Both the position numbers and the translations under genes were made by a program. DNA of 64,000 nt, from positions 1-64,000 of the forward strand of contig NZ_LN623543.1 in assembly GCF_000826065.2 (NCBI RefSeq). The letters are read 5' to 3'. Shown here one piece after another: positions 51,248-59,291 of this stretch (the first letter of the stretch is position 1; each line of letters starts with the position of its first letter). The notes beneath the pieces are model-generated. The model made no database searches, was not told the DNA's origin, and worked only from the letters and a program-made list of their open reading frames with translations. Origin of the DNA: Tessaracoccus massiliensis (lineage in GTDB: Bacteria > Actinomycetota > Actinomycetes > Propionibacteriales > Propionibacteriaceae).

Positions 51248-52547
51248 CGGCCAGGCCGAGCTGCTCCAACGCAGGGACCAGCTCGGCCGCCTCGCCGGTC
51301 ACGGCGATGGTCAGGGCGCCGGGGTCGATCACCTCGCGGAACGCCGCCGTCGCCTCTTCTGCCGTGACTGCAGCCAACTGCGCAAAGTGCGCGTTGAGGT
51401 ACTCCGGGCCGAGCCCGGACGCGGCCAGCGTGCAGGCCTGGTTGACGATGTCGGCGGAGGTCTCGTTGGCCAGCGGCGCGATCCCGATCAGGAACTGCCG
51501 GGCGTCCTCGGCCTCCTTCCCGGTGAAGGGTTCCGCCGCGCCGAGGGCGTCAAGGACGCGTGCGACGGCGTCGCCGGCGACCTCGGTGCGCACGCTGGTG
51601 CCCACCGTGAACTGCCCCTCATCGACGCCGGGCGCGAACCCGCCGCCGATGCCGTAGGTGTAGCCGAGGCGCTCGCGGAGTTCCAGGTTGAGCCTGGAAG
51701 CGAACGCTCCGGCCATGGCGTGCCCGGCCACGCGGAGGGCCGGCCAGCGCGGATCCTGCCTGGTGACGGTCCGGGTGGCCATGGCGATTGTGGCCTGCAC
51801 AGCGCCGGGGTGGTCGAGGACCACGACCCGGGGTTGCTGTAGCGGTGACGTGGGGCGCAGCCCGTCGCGGACCGGCGGGGGAGCCTGCCAGGAGGAGACT
51901 CCGTCGAGGACCTCATCGAGCCCCGTCGCGCCGGCGACGACCAGGGTGGCGCCAGCGGGGGAGAAGTGGTTGCGGTGCCACTGGGCGGCGACCTCGGCAG
52001 TGATGTGCTCCAAGGTCTCCGGGGTGCCGCTGGCGGGGCGGGCGTCGCGGTGCCCGGCGTCGTACAGGGCGGCGCGCAGAGCCAGCCGGTTGGCGGACCC
52101 TGGCGACGCGAGCCGCGACTCGTAGCCCGCGATCTGGGCCTCCACGTGGTGGGCCACGTCGCGCTCAGCGTAGGCAGGCTGTGTCAGCACCTCGCGGAAC
52201 AGCGGCAGCACGTCGGTGAGCCGGCGGGACGGGGCCTGCCCGCCGAAGGTGGTGTACCGGTGCCGCGTCGTGCCGTGCAGCGTGGCGCCCTGCGCTTCGA
52301 GCAGTTCGCCGATCTCGCCGTCGGGGTGGGAGAGGGTCCCCTCGTCGATGGCGTGCAGCGCGACATTGGCGACCCCTTCGAGACCACGCGGCTCGTGCGT
52401 GAGGGGGGCCGGGAGCACCACGTCGAAGGTGGCCACGTGCTGGCCGGGGAGGTCGAAGTGCCAGAGGGTGAGCCCGCTGTCGAGGTGTACGACGGTGGGG
52501 GTGGGGAAGTGCCAAGCCGTGGCGAGGCGGACGTCGGGGCGCATCAT
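51225..52547 (-). CDS. M16-type peptidase, non-catalytic subunit
   Basis: 440 residues. M16 fold: start LDSGLTLWHFDLPGQHVATFDVVLPAPLTHEPRGLEGVANVALHAIDEGT, in which the HxxEH position reads VANVA and the zinc site is missing, and the C-terminal half with the Arg-Tyr pair in ELRERLGYTYGIGGGF, used for substrate binding. That pattern marks the inactive partner of a two-subunit M16B peptidase. ATG 52547 overlaps the stop of the catalytic partner by 4 bases. The UPF0182 gene ends in its tail. Confidence 0.9.
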   Translation of the reverse strand: MMRPDVRLATAWHFPTPTVVHLDSGLTLWHFDLPGQHVATFDVVLPAPLTHEPRGLEGVANVALHAIDEGTLSHPDGEIGELLEAQGATLHGTTRHRYTTFGGQAPSRRLTDVLPLFREVLTQPAYAERDVAHHVEAQIAGYESRLASPGSANRLALRAALYDAGHRDARPASGTPETLEHITAEVAAQWHRNHFSPAGATLVVAGATGLDEVLDGVSSWQAPPPVRDGLRPTSPLQQPRVVVLDHPGAVQATIAMATRTVTRQDPRWPALRVAGHAMAGAFASRLNLELRERLGYTYGIGGGFAPGVDEGQFTVGTSVRTEVAGDAVARVLDALGAAEPFTGKEAEDARQFLIGIAPLANETSADIVNQACTLAASGLGPEYLNAHFAQLAAVTAEEATAAFREVIDPGALTIAVTGEAAELVPALEQLGLAVSLRPAP

Positions 52548-53815
52548 GAGTGGTTCTCCGCACGGTAGAGGAGTCGGTTGGCCGCGTCGGGTTGCAGCCA
52601 GCAGGCTGCGGCGGCGCGCACGTCGTCGGGGGTGAGGGCCAGGATCTCGGCCAGGTAGGTGTTGACGCGCCCGGGGTCGCCGTGGACCAGCCAGGCCTCG
52701 TTGATGGCGTCTGCGCGACCGCTGGTGGTGGCGACATCCCACAGGTAGTCGCGTTCGAACTGCGCCACCGCCCGTGCCAGTTCCTCCTCCGTGGGGCCTT
52801 CGTCGAGGAATAGGGCCAGTTCCGCGGTGACGGCGTCGGAGACCTGTTCGAGTGAGATGTCCGTCGCGGGGCGGGAGGTGAGCGTGGTGATGGAATCGGT
52901 GGAGCGGTTGCTGAGCAGGCCGCCGTGGACCTCGTAGGCGACATCGGCGCGCTTGACCAGCGCGCGGTGCAGGCGGCTCGCGTGCCCGTCCGCCAGCACG
53001 GACAGTGCCATCTCGAGTGCGGCGCCGTCGGGGTGCGCCGCCGGTGGGGTGGCCCAGGAGAGGTAGCTCAGCGAGTGCGGCACCGGCCGCGACACCGACG
53101 TGTGCGACGGCGCCCGCTCGCCGTCAGCGATCGGTGCGCGCTCTGGCCTGGGCACGGTGGGGAGGTGACCGAAGTGCCGCTCGGCAAGCGCGAACCCCTC
53201 GTCGGCGCTGATCGGGCCGCAGAGCACCAGCCGAAGGTTGCTGGCCGGGTACCAGGCGTGGAAGAAGCCGGCCACGTCCTCGAGCGAGGCTGCGTCGAGA
53301 TCCGCCATGGAGCCGATCGGGAGGTGGCCGTACGGGTGCGCCGGCTCGAAGTGCTGCGCCACCAGGAGTTCGAGCAGGTCGCCGTAGGGCTGGTTGTCGT
53401 AGCGCTGGCGCTTCTCCTCCTTGACGACCTGGCGTTGGGCTTCGAAGTTCTCCGGCGTGATGGCCAGAGACGCGAAGCGGTCCGCCTCCATCCAGAGGGC
53501 CCGTTCCAGCGCGCCGCGCGGCACCGTCTCGAAGTAGTTGGTCCGGTCTGAGGAGGTGGTGGCGTTGACGGTCCCGCCCAGGGCCTCGACGGTGGCCATG
53601 TGCTCGCCGCTGGCGACGTGGGCGGAGCCCTGGAACATGAGGTGCTCGAACAGGTGGGCGAACCCCGTGCGCCCGGGCGCCTCGTCGGCAGAGCCCACCG
53701 CCACCCAGATGTTGACGGCCACGCCGGGTGCCGCGTCGTCCGGCGAGACCACCACCTGCAGCCCGTTGTCGAGGCGGTGCTGGCTCAGCTCGTAGTGCAG
53801 ATCGGCCTGGGTCAT
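52544..53815 (-). CDS. M16 zinc peptidase, catalytic subunit
   Basis: 423 residues. Zinc motif HLFEH at residues 54-58 (GRTGFAHLFEHLMFQGS) with the downstream Glu in VNATTSSDRTNYFETVPRGALERALWMEADR; QRQVVKEEKRQRYDNQPYG follows. It pairs with the non-catalytic subunit downstream, as in bacterial M16B heterodimers related to mitochondrial processing peptidase. ATG 53815 follows TAGGCT (53828 down to 53823) by 7 bases, so the mRNA is likely leaderless. Probably cytosolic, as there is no signal peptide. Confidence 0.93.
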   Translation of the reverse strand: MTQADLHYELSQHRLDNGLQVVVSPDDAAPGVAVNIWVAVGSADEAPGRTGFAHLFEHLMFQGSAHVASGEHMATVEALGGTVNATTSSDRTNYFETVPRGALERALWMEADRFASLAITPENFEAQRQVVKEEKRQRYDNQPYGDLLELLVAQHFEPAHPYGHLPIGSMADLDAASLEDVAGFFHAWYPASNLRLVLCGPISADEGFALAERHFGHLPTVPRPERAPIADGERAPSHTSVSRPVPHSLSYLSWATPPAAHPDGAALEMALSVLADGHASRLHRALVKRADVAYEVHGGLLSNRSTDSITTLTSRPATDISLEQVSDAVTAELALFLDEGPTEEELARAVAQFERDYLWDVATTSGRADAINEAWLVHGDPGRVNTYLAEILALTPDDVRAAAACWLQPDAANRLLYRAENHS

Positions 53816-53868
53816 GGGGGCGAGCCTAGCGCGACCGGGGCGCTCCGCCAGGGAGTAGCGTGGGGGCC

Positions 53869-54870
53869 ATGAAGTATCGCTATCTCGGCAACTCGGGCCT
53901 CAAGGTGACCGAGCTCATCTACGGCAACTGGCTGACCCACGGCTCCCAGGTGGTCAACGACGCGGCGACGGCGTGTGTGCGCGCAGCGCTCGACCATGGC
54001 ATCACCTCCTTCGACACGGCGGATGTCTACGCCAACACGGTGGCGGAGGAGGTGCTGGGCGAGGCCCTCAAGGGCGAACGGCGCGAGTCGTTGGAGATCC
54101 TCACCAAGGTCTACTGGCCCACCGGCCCCAAGGGCGCCAACGATTCCGGCCTGTCCCGCAAGCACATCATGGAGTCGATCGACGGTTCCCTGCGCCGGCT
54201 GCAGACCGATTACGTCGACGTGTACCAGGCCCACCGCTTCGATGTGGAGACCCCGCTGGAGGAGACGATGGTGGCCTTCGCCGACATCGTGCGCCAGGGC
54301 AAGGCCCTCTACATCGGTGTCAGCGAATGGCGGGCCGAGCACATCCGTGAAGCCGCCCGCTACGCCAAGGAACTACGCATCCCGTTCGTCTCGAACCAGC
54401 CGCAGTACAACATGCTGTGGCGCGTCATCGAGGAGGAAGTGGTCCCCGCGTCGCGCGAGGTGGGCATCTCGCAGATCGTGTTCTCGCCCATCGCGCAGGG
54501 CGTGCTGACCGGCAAGTACCTGCCGGGGCAGGCTGCTCCGGAAGGCTCGCGGGCGACTGACGCCAAGGGCGGCCAGCAGATGATCAGCCGCTTCATGCAC
54601 GACGACCTGCTCGCCGCCGTCCAGAACCTCAAGCCCATCGCCGAGGAACTCGACCTGACGATGGCGCAACTGGGCCTGGCCTGGGTGCTGCACAACGACA
54701 ACGTGGCCGCCGCCATCATCGGCGCCTCGCGCCCCGAGCAGATCACCGAGAACGTCAAGGCCAGCGAGGCGGAGCTTTCCGACGACGTGCTCAAGCGGAT
54801 CGACGAGGTGCTCGACGGCTTCATCGAGCGCGATCCGGCCAAGACGCAGCCCCCGGCACAGCGCCCCTGA
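53869..54870 (+). CDS. Aldo/keto reductase (potassium channel beta-subunit-like)
   Basis: 333 residues. NADPH-dependent AKR of the Kv-beta/YghZ-like group: MKYRYLGNSGLKVTELIYGNW, catalytic Asp and Tyr in FDTADVYANTVAEEVLGEAL, Lys in EILTKVYWP, His in VDVYQAHRFD, and NADP-binding IIGASRPEQITENV. All four catalytic residues are present. TAGCGT (53856-53861) lies 7 bases before ATG 53869, so leaderless. Substrate unknown. Divergent from the M16 genes. Confidence 0.93.
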   Translation: MKYRYLGNSGLKVTELIYGNWLTHGSQVVNDAATACVRAALDHGITSFDTADVYANTVAEEVLGEALKGERRESLEILTKVYWPTGPKGANDSGLSRKHIMESIDGSLRRLQTDYVDVYQAHRFDVETPLEETMVAFADIVRQGKALYIGVSEWRAEHIREAARYAKELRIPFVSNQPQYNMLWRVIEEEVVPASREVGISQIVFSPIAQGVLTGKYLPGQAAPEGSRATDAKGGQQMISRFMHDDLLAAVQNLKPIAEELDLTMAQLGLAWVLHNDNVAAAIIGASRPEQITENVKASEAELSDDVLKRIDEVLDGFIERDPAKTQPPAQRP

Positions 54871-54963
54871 TGTGAGACCCGATGGCGCAGGGCGCCGTCA
54901 TGTCGTTACTGTGCTGAGGTAACAGTCACGCGAAGGAGACTGACGCGGCCCTCGGAATGCGAT

Positions 54964-55127
54964 GTGAGCACCACTGACACCGCGGCCCCGAAGCGGGGAT
55001 TCATGCAGCGGTTCCTCGACCTCGTGGAGAGGGGAGGCAACAAGCTACCGGATCCCATCGTGCTGTTCGCTTCGCTCTGCGCGATCATCACTCTGGCCTC
55101 CTGGGTCACCGCGCTGGCCGGCCCGGC
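54964..55127 (+). pseudogene. abgT: Remnant of an AbgT-family transporter (5' end only)
   Basis: About 54 residues survive: GTG start, then KRGFMQRFLDLVERGGNKLPDP and IVLFASLCAIITLASWVTALAG, the cytosolic start and first membrane segment of AbgT-type p-aminobenzoyl-glutamate transporters (normally about 500 residues). At about 55127 the frame changes straight into an M20 amidohydrolase. The rest of the transporter is gone. Confidence 0.75.
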
Positions 55128-56103
55128 CCGAAGCTGGGGCTGCGCGCCGACATCGACGCGCTGGGGCTGCAGGAGGACCGCCCGGATCTCGAGTTCGCCT
55201 CCAAGGTGCCCGGGAAGATGCACGGCTGCGGGCACGATGCCCACACGGCGGTGATGATGTCGGCCGCCGCATGGGTCGACGACCACTTCGACGAGCTGAC
55301 CGGCGAGGTGCACGTCATCTTCCAGCACGCCGAGGAGACCCCACCCGGCGGCGCGAGGGAGATGGTGGATACCGGCTACTTCGAGGGCTTCGACTTCATG
55401 TACGGCCTCCACTTCTGGGCCACGCTGCCCACGGGCCAGATCGACATCAAGGACGGGCCGGCGTCGGCCAACTTCTACCTCTTCGAGATCGCCCGCCGGA
55501 CGTGGCGGTCACGCCTCAACCCGGGACGTGGCGATCGACCCGGTCACGGCCGCCGCCGGGCTCGTGAGCCAGATCCAGACCATCGTGGCGCGCCGCGTGG
55601 TGCCCCGTTCGCCGGCGGTGGTGTCCACCACCTATCTGGAGGCCGGCAAGCAGGTGGCGCTCAACGTCATCCCCGCCACCTCCCGCCTGGGCGGCAGCAT
55701 CCGCGCCACCGACGACGAGACGCGCGCCGTGGTGCGAAGCAGCCTGGAGAACTTCGTCGCAGGACTGGAGTCGGCCAACCCGGGGCTGACGGCCGAGCTC
55801 GACTACCTCGTCGGTTACGACGCAGTGCTCAACGATCCAGCCTGCACCGCTGTCGTGCGCGAACTCGCTGCCCCGATCTGGGGTGAGGACGCCATCCTCG
55901 AGGAACCCGCCATGCTGGGCGGGGAGGACTTCGCGGCGTTCTCCCGCGTGGCCCCCGCCTGCTACGTGTTCATCGGGGCCGGCAACGAGCAGTTCGACAG
56001 CTCGCACCACAGCCCCACCTTCGGGCTGGACGAGGCCGCGTTCCCGCAGGCGTTCGCCCTGGCGGTGGCGGTCGTGCAGAACGGGCCACGCTTCGTAGCT
56101 TGA
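55128..56103 (+). pseudogene. M20 amidohydrolase (AbgA/AbgB-like), truncated and frameshifted
   Basis: The M20 peptidase fold is readable from PKLGLRADIDALGLQ onward, with HGCGHDAHTA, QHAEETPPGGARE and GLHFWATLPTG. At 55491-55500 the frame shifts: CGCC is present twice in tandem (GATCGCCCGCCGGAC); removing one copy restores EIAGRGGHASTRDVAIDPV. The rest (55498-56103) continues to the stop with IGAGNEQFDSSHHSPTFGLDE. About 75 N-terminal residues are missing and no start codon fits. The gene therefore has two lesions. AbgT plus amidohydrolase together would import and hydrolyse p-aminobenzoyl-glutamate; that pathway is lost. Confidence 0.85.
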
Positions 56104-56150
56104 GGGTGCAAGGGCGCTCCCGCCCGGCATAGGCTCGACGGGGGCCGGCC

Positions 56151-56510
56151 CTACCCTGCCGCGGCCAGCACCAGGACGACGCCACCGGCGATCGCTGGAA
56201 CAGCGAGCATGGATGCCGGCTGAGCCCGGCCACAATGAGGTGTGCGGCGGCCTGCCCGAGCCCGGCCCAGCCGCGCCACGACGGGGGATCGAGGAGCCAG
56301 GCGAGTGACCCCCAAACCAGTACGGCCACGAGCATCGTGCCCAACCCGTACCAGTCCCGGCCCGAGGCGCGTGGCGCCAGCAGCCATGCCGCATAGCTGG
56401 CGGCCAGCAGCAGCCCCAGTACAGCCAGCAGCAGCCCCTGCCTGGATGGGGAGAGAAGTAGGCCCAGGAGGAGCAAGGGTGGCGCCGGCTGCGGCCAGCA
56501 TTCGCACCAG
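56151..56510 (-). pseudogene. Frameshifted small membrane protein gene
   Basis: Coding signal is spread over three frames on the minus strand. An N-terminal piece VRMLAAAGATL (to about 56478), a hydrophobic middle LLLGLLLSPSRQGLLLAVLG then LLLAASYAAWLL and LVAVLVWGSLAWLLD in another frame, and the end PASMLAVPAIAGGVVLVLAAAG back in the first, stopping at 56151. The first shift is near 56478, the second near 56222. Restored, it would be a 4-segment membrane protein of about 118 residues. Identity unknown. Confidence 0.6.
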
Positions 56511-56537
56511 GGCGGCGAACGGCCAATGGTGGCCGAG

Positions 56538-56626
56538 TTAGGAGAGCCACCCCAGCACCATCACCACGACGAGGAAGACGGAGGTCCACAGGGAGTTCTG
56601 CGCCACGACGGGTGCGAGGATGGCCG
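56538..56626 (-). pseudogene. C-terminal remnant of a membrane protein
   Basis: Minus-strand frame ending TAA at 56538 with GAAILAPVVAQNSLW and TSVFLVVVMVLGWLS: a hydrophobic final segment like the end of a transporter. No matching upstream part exists; the sequence before it is the 3' end of the hydrolase gene. Confidence 0.4.
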
Positions 56627-56648
56627 CGCCGCCTCAGTCGTGGCCCCA

Positions 56649-57581
56649 TCATTCCCTGGCCGCGGGGCCACGGGCAGCCGACCCTGCAGAACCCCCAGAA
56701 CGCAGCCAGCGTTGCAGGAAGTCGTCGACCAATGCGATGTAGCCCGGACGGTCGGCGAAGTAGCCGCCGCAGTGGTAGACACCCTCGAAGGTGACCAGCT
56801 CGACGGCGTCCTGACCGCCAGCGGCCTCCTGCAGGTCAAGCGCGTGCTGGTAGGGGATGATCTGATCCTCGGTGCCATGCAGCAGCAGGATGGGCCGGGG
56901 CGGGAGATCCGCGATGGCATCGATGGGGCGCACCTCATGGAAGCGGTAGCCGTGCAGGAGACGGTTGGCCAGTGCCACGATGGGCACGAACGGCGCGGCC
57001 GGCACCCGGCGCCCCCGGAACGCCTGGGCCACCACGTCGGTGAGCGTGGCGAAGGGGGAGTCCAGGACGAGCGCCTCGACGCGCGGTTCCTTGGCGGCGG
57101 TGAGGATCGCCGTCGATGCACCCCCGGAGAAGCCGACCACCGCGATCCGCGCGTCCGGGCGTCGGACGGCCACGAAGTCGACGGCCGCTGCCAGGTCCAA
57201 CTGTTCATGGAAGGCCAGGGAGAGAGGCCCATCCTCGGAGTCGCTGGAGCCGCGGAAGTCGAACAGCAGCACGCTGTGGCCGCGCTTGAACAGCCCGGGC
57301 CCGATGCCCAGCATGTCCGCCTTCGTTCCCCGGTGCCCGTGCGCGACGACGAGGACACTCTCGGAACCAGGCTCGTCGAACCACCAACCGGCGATGCGCA
57401 CCCCATCCTCCGTGCGGAAGGTCACGTCCTCGGCCTCGAGGCCCACCTCGAAGGGCGTGAACCCGTAGGGCGGCCAGACGCGACGAGGTCCGTTCAACGA
57501 GCGTGCACCGATCGCCCCCACCGCAGTTCCGGCCAGGCCCATACCAGTCGCCGTCCATCCCAGCGCACGCCACCACTTCAT
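56649..57581 (-). CDS. Alpha/beta hydrolase with N-terminal membrane anchor
   Basis: 310 residues. A membrane anchor at about residues 8-28 (GWTATGMGLAGTAVGAIGA) is followed by a serine-hydrolase fold: oxyanion segment VLVVAHGHRGTKADMLG, nucleophile Ser in VVGFSGGAST, Asp in LLHGTEDQIIPYQHA and His near YHCGGYFAD. It resembles dienelactone-hydrolase/bem46-like proteins; the substrate is unknown. ATG 57581 has GTAGGAAAGAAG upstream. It is intact although its neighbours are broken. Confidence 0.88.
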   Translation of the reverse strand: MKWWRALGWTATGMGLAGTAVGAIGARSLNGPRRVWPPYGFTPFEVGLEAEDVTFRTEDGVRIAGWWFDEPGSESVLVVAHGHRGTKADMLGIGPGLFKRGHSVLLFDFRGSSDSEDGPLSLAFHEQLDLAAAVDFVAVRRPDARIAVVGFSGGASTAILTAAKEPRVEALVLDSPFATLTDVVAQAFRGRRVPAAPFVPIVALANRLLHGYRFHEVRPIDAIADLPPRPILLLHGTEDQIIPYQHALDLQEAAGGQDAVELVTFEGVYHCGGYFADRPGYIALVDDFLQRWLRSGGSAGSAARGPAARE

Positions 57582-57611
57582 GGCTTCTTTCCTACCACTC
57601 CCACCAAGCTG

Positions 57612-57637
57612 CGCATCACTGATGCGTAGCTATAGCT
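57612..57637 (+). promoter_or_regulatory. Palindromes at the vapB promoter
   Basis: CGCATCA-C-TGATGCG (57612-57626) is a perfect 7-bp inverted repeat, directly followed by AGCTATAGCT (57628-57637), which holds a TATAGC -10-like hexamer. This is where toxin-antitoxin complexes usually bind to repress their own operon. Confidence 0.6.
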
Positions 57638-57658
57638 TCAGAGGTGCAGCATTGGTCC

Positions 57659-57898
57659 ATGCGGACCACGATCAGGCTCGATCCAGAAGTTGCCGCCGCG
57701 GCCGAACGCCTGCGGCGGGAGCGCCACATCGGTCTCGGCGAGGCTGTCAATGAGTTGGCAAGGGCGGGGCTGCTCCACTCGCCGCGGAACCGTGGGTTCC
57801 ATCAGCGGACCGTTGAGGTTGGGCTGAAGATCGACGTCACCAATATTGGAGACACCCTTGAGTTGTTGGATCAGCTCGATGCCGGGGACGCTCCGTGA
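57659..57898 (+). CDS. vapB: VapB-type antitoxin
   Basis: 79 residues. N-terminal ribbon-helix-helix (MRTTIRLDPEVAAAAERLRRERHIGLGEAVNELARAGL described in two parts) gives DNA binding; the C-terminal FHQRTVEVGLKIDVTNIGDTLELL wraps the toxin. ATG 57659 preferred over 57644 because the RHH strand begins directly there. The stop overlaps the vapC start by 4 bases (GTGA). Antitoxin appears intact although the toxin is truncated. Confidence 0.88.
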   Translation: MRTTIRLDPEVAAAAERLRRERHIGLGEAVNELARAGLLHSPRNRGFHQRTVEVGLKIDVTNIGDTLELLDQLDAGDAP

Positions 57899-58272
57899 TC
57901 GTCGACGCGAACGTTCTGCTCTATGCCGTGGACAGCCGGTCCCACTTCCATGGTGCGGCTCGGTCGTGGTTGGAGAAGGCCTTGAACGGGGTCGAGCCTG
58001 TCGGGCTTCCCTGGGCATCCCTGCTGGCCTTCCAACGCATCGTCACCCATCCGCGGTCTACCGCTGAGCCACTGACCGCCACCGAAGCGTGGCAGTTCGT
58101 CACCGGTTGGCTCGAGGCCGATCTGGCCTGGGTTCCCAACCCTGGCGCGCGGCACGGCGAGATCCTCGGACGGCTCCTGGCCGAGGGTGACTGCCGAGGG
58201 AGCCTCGTCACTGATGCCCATCTCGCCGGATGCAGATCTGCGATACGGCGCATCGCCAGCCCTGGCAGGTAA
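57895..58272 (+). pseudogene. vapC: VapC PIN-domain toxin, C-terminus replaced by an IS110 relic
   Basis: Frame of 125 residues. PIN start IVDANVLLYAVDSRSHFHG with the first Asp, then LPWASLLAFQRIVTHPR and GSLVTDAHLA with a second acidic group (near residue 105-112). From about 58231 the sequence is antisense transposase, giving a foreign tail GCRSAIRRIASPGR. Normal members go on for about 25 residues with the last active-site Asp (ST-D-xDF). That Asp is absent, so the RNase is probably dead. It might still bind VapB. Confidence 0.8.
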
Positions 58273-58517
58273 GCCACCTCGATGCCCATCGCGCGAGCCA
58301 CCGTCACGGGCAGAGCCCCGATCGTGGCGGGCTGATCCACGATCACCAACACTGACCCATAGCCAGCGAGCTTCGCGAACACCTCCTGCAAAGCGGACTC
58401 GTCTTGCGGCAGGACCTTGTCATGCAGACGTTTGCCTGCGGTGTTGAGGGCGGTGGCGTGGTGGTGTTCCTTGCCGACATCGAGGCCGACGAACACGTCG
58501 AACCGGTCTTGGTTCAT
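58231..58517 (-). pseudogene. IS110 transposase, N-terminal fragment
   Basis: About 96 residues: MNQDRFDVFVGLDVGKEHHH, then VLVIVDQPATIGALPVTVAR and VAYLPGLAMRRIADLHP. This is the RuvC-like DEDD domain start (first catalytic Asp in GLDVGK). After LHP the usual GEAKTDARDA is missing and vapC sequence follows. ATG 58517 has a strong GGAGGACT ribosome site. Confidence 0.85.
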
Positions 58518-58690
58518 GACAGTCCTCCTTCAAGGACTCATTCTGGCCGCCCGAGTCAGGCGAAGATCGTCGGCACCCACGTTACGAAGAGACCACGCTG
58601 TCGATGCAGCGGGCCGTGTCCCTATCAGCGATCAACCCACGCCACCAGGACCCGGTGACAACACCCCCCCGGATCATCAATGACAGGGGC
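58231..58690 (-). mobile_element. IS110 family relic (left end and 5' part of transposase)
   Basis: The element is read on the minus strand. 58517 down to 58231 encodes the DEDD transposase start and 58518-58690 is its upstream non-coding end. The outer limit near 58690 is a guess. In the IS110 group, this upstream non-coding end carries the bridge RNA in studied elements such as IS621, so a relic of such an RNA may lie here. The 3' part of the element is missing, deleted together with the vapC end. Confidence 0.6.
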
Positions 58691-58780
58691 AGTAAGTCAT
58701 GCCGGGCCTGGCGACCAGAACCCCGACCATCGGGGCTACCTAAAAGGTAACGGGCTTCAGTGGGTGTCCCCAGCCTCGAT

Positions 58781-58809
58781 TTGAGTTCTCGGGGCCAGAT
58801 CCGTATAGT
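58781..58809 (+). promoter_or_regulatory. Promoter of tRNA-fMet
   Basis: TTGAGT (58781-58786), 17-base spacer, TATAGT (58804-58809). Start of transcription is expected near 58816, a few bases before the mature tRNA. Confidence 0.8.
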
Positions 58810-58820
58810 TATCAAAGCGA

Positions 58821-58894
58821 CGCGGGGTGGAGCAGTTCGGTAGCTCGCTGGGCTCATAACCCAGAGGTCATAGGTTCAAATCCTATCCCCGCTA
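58821..58894 (+). tRNA. Initiator tRNA-fMet (CAT)
   Basis: 74-nt cloverleaf. Acceptor CGCGGGG pairs with CCCCGC leaving C1 and U72 unpaired, the anticodon stem CTGGG/CCCAG carries the three G-C pairs of initiators, the loop is CTCATAA and the T-arm is ATAGG-TTCAAAT-CCTAT. The C1 mismatch at 1-72 and the GGG:CCC pairs identify the initiator rather than the elongator. CCA is not encoded. Confidence 0.97.
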
Positions 58895-58901
58895 CGAAAA
58901 G

Positions 58902-58946
58902 GCCCTCTGACTAGGGGTTTAACCCAGTCAGAGGGTCTCTTTTTTG
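58902..58946 (+). terminator. Terminator of tRNA-fMet
   Basis: CCCTCTGACT (58903-58912) pairs with AGTCAGAGGG (58926-58935), also inner GGGTT/AACCC, and is followed by TCTCTTTTTTG. It is a textbook intrinsic terminator. Confidence 0.92.
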
Positions 58947-58960
58947 TCCCTGTTCGGAAA

Positions 58961-59006
58961 ACTACCGTCTAGACTACGGTCTAGAAATCTCAGAACTACG
59001 GTCTAG
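58961..59006. repeat. Three 12-bp repeats ACTACSGTCTAG
   Basis: ACTACCGTCTAG 58961-58972, ACTACGGTCTAG 58973-58984 and again 58995-59006. The first two are in tandem. CTAGAC-TACG-GTCTAG (58969-58984) is also a palindrome. They lie between the tRNA terminator and the IS5-type relic; no gene is here. Confidence 0.85.
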
Positions 59007-59016
59007 TCGGTGACTA

Positions 59017-59263
59017 GGGCGTGTTGCTAAAGGGGTCTGGGGGTGTTTCGCGCGAGAATTGGGACGTGTCGCGCGATGTGATCTCTGACGAAGTCTGGGC
59101 ACGGATCGGCCCGTTGTTCCCTGCTCCCAAACCGACGGGGCGTCCCCTGATAGAGCGACGCACGGTGGTCGAGGCAACTGCGTGGCGATTCCGGACAGGG
59201 GCACCGTGGAGGGACCTGCCTGCCCGGTTCGGGAACTGAAACACCATCTACAAGAACTTGGGT
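59017..59263 (+). pseudogene. IS5-type transposase fragment with a stop in place of Trp
   Basis: From GTG 59066 the frame reads ISDEVWARIGPLFPAPKPTG then VVEATAWRFRTGAPWRDLPA and RFGN, the DUF4096 start of IS5-family transposases. Next comes TGA (59237-59239) where the family has Trp (GNWxTIYK), then NTIYKNLG, and at 59264 the IS3 element begins. So the gene has both a nonsense change and loss of everything after about 70 residues. The element's outer end is near 59017 (GGCGTGTTGCTAAAGG) next to a CTAG. Confidence 0.8.
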
Positions 59264-59291
59264 CTGCTGAAGGTTTGGTTGACCTCCGGGG

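Noticed and set aside
57921-58230. Minus-strand continuation of the IS110 transposase frame
   Set aside because: Past 58231 the sequence is vapC in antisense; similarity to transposase ends after LHP.
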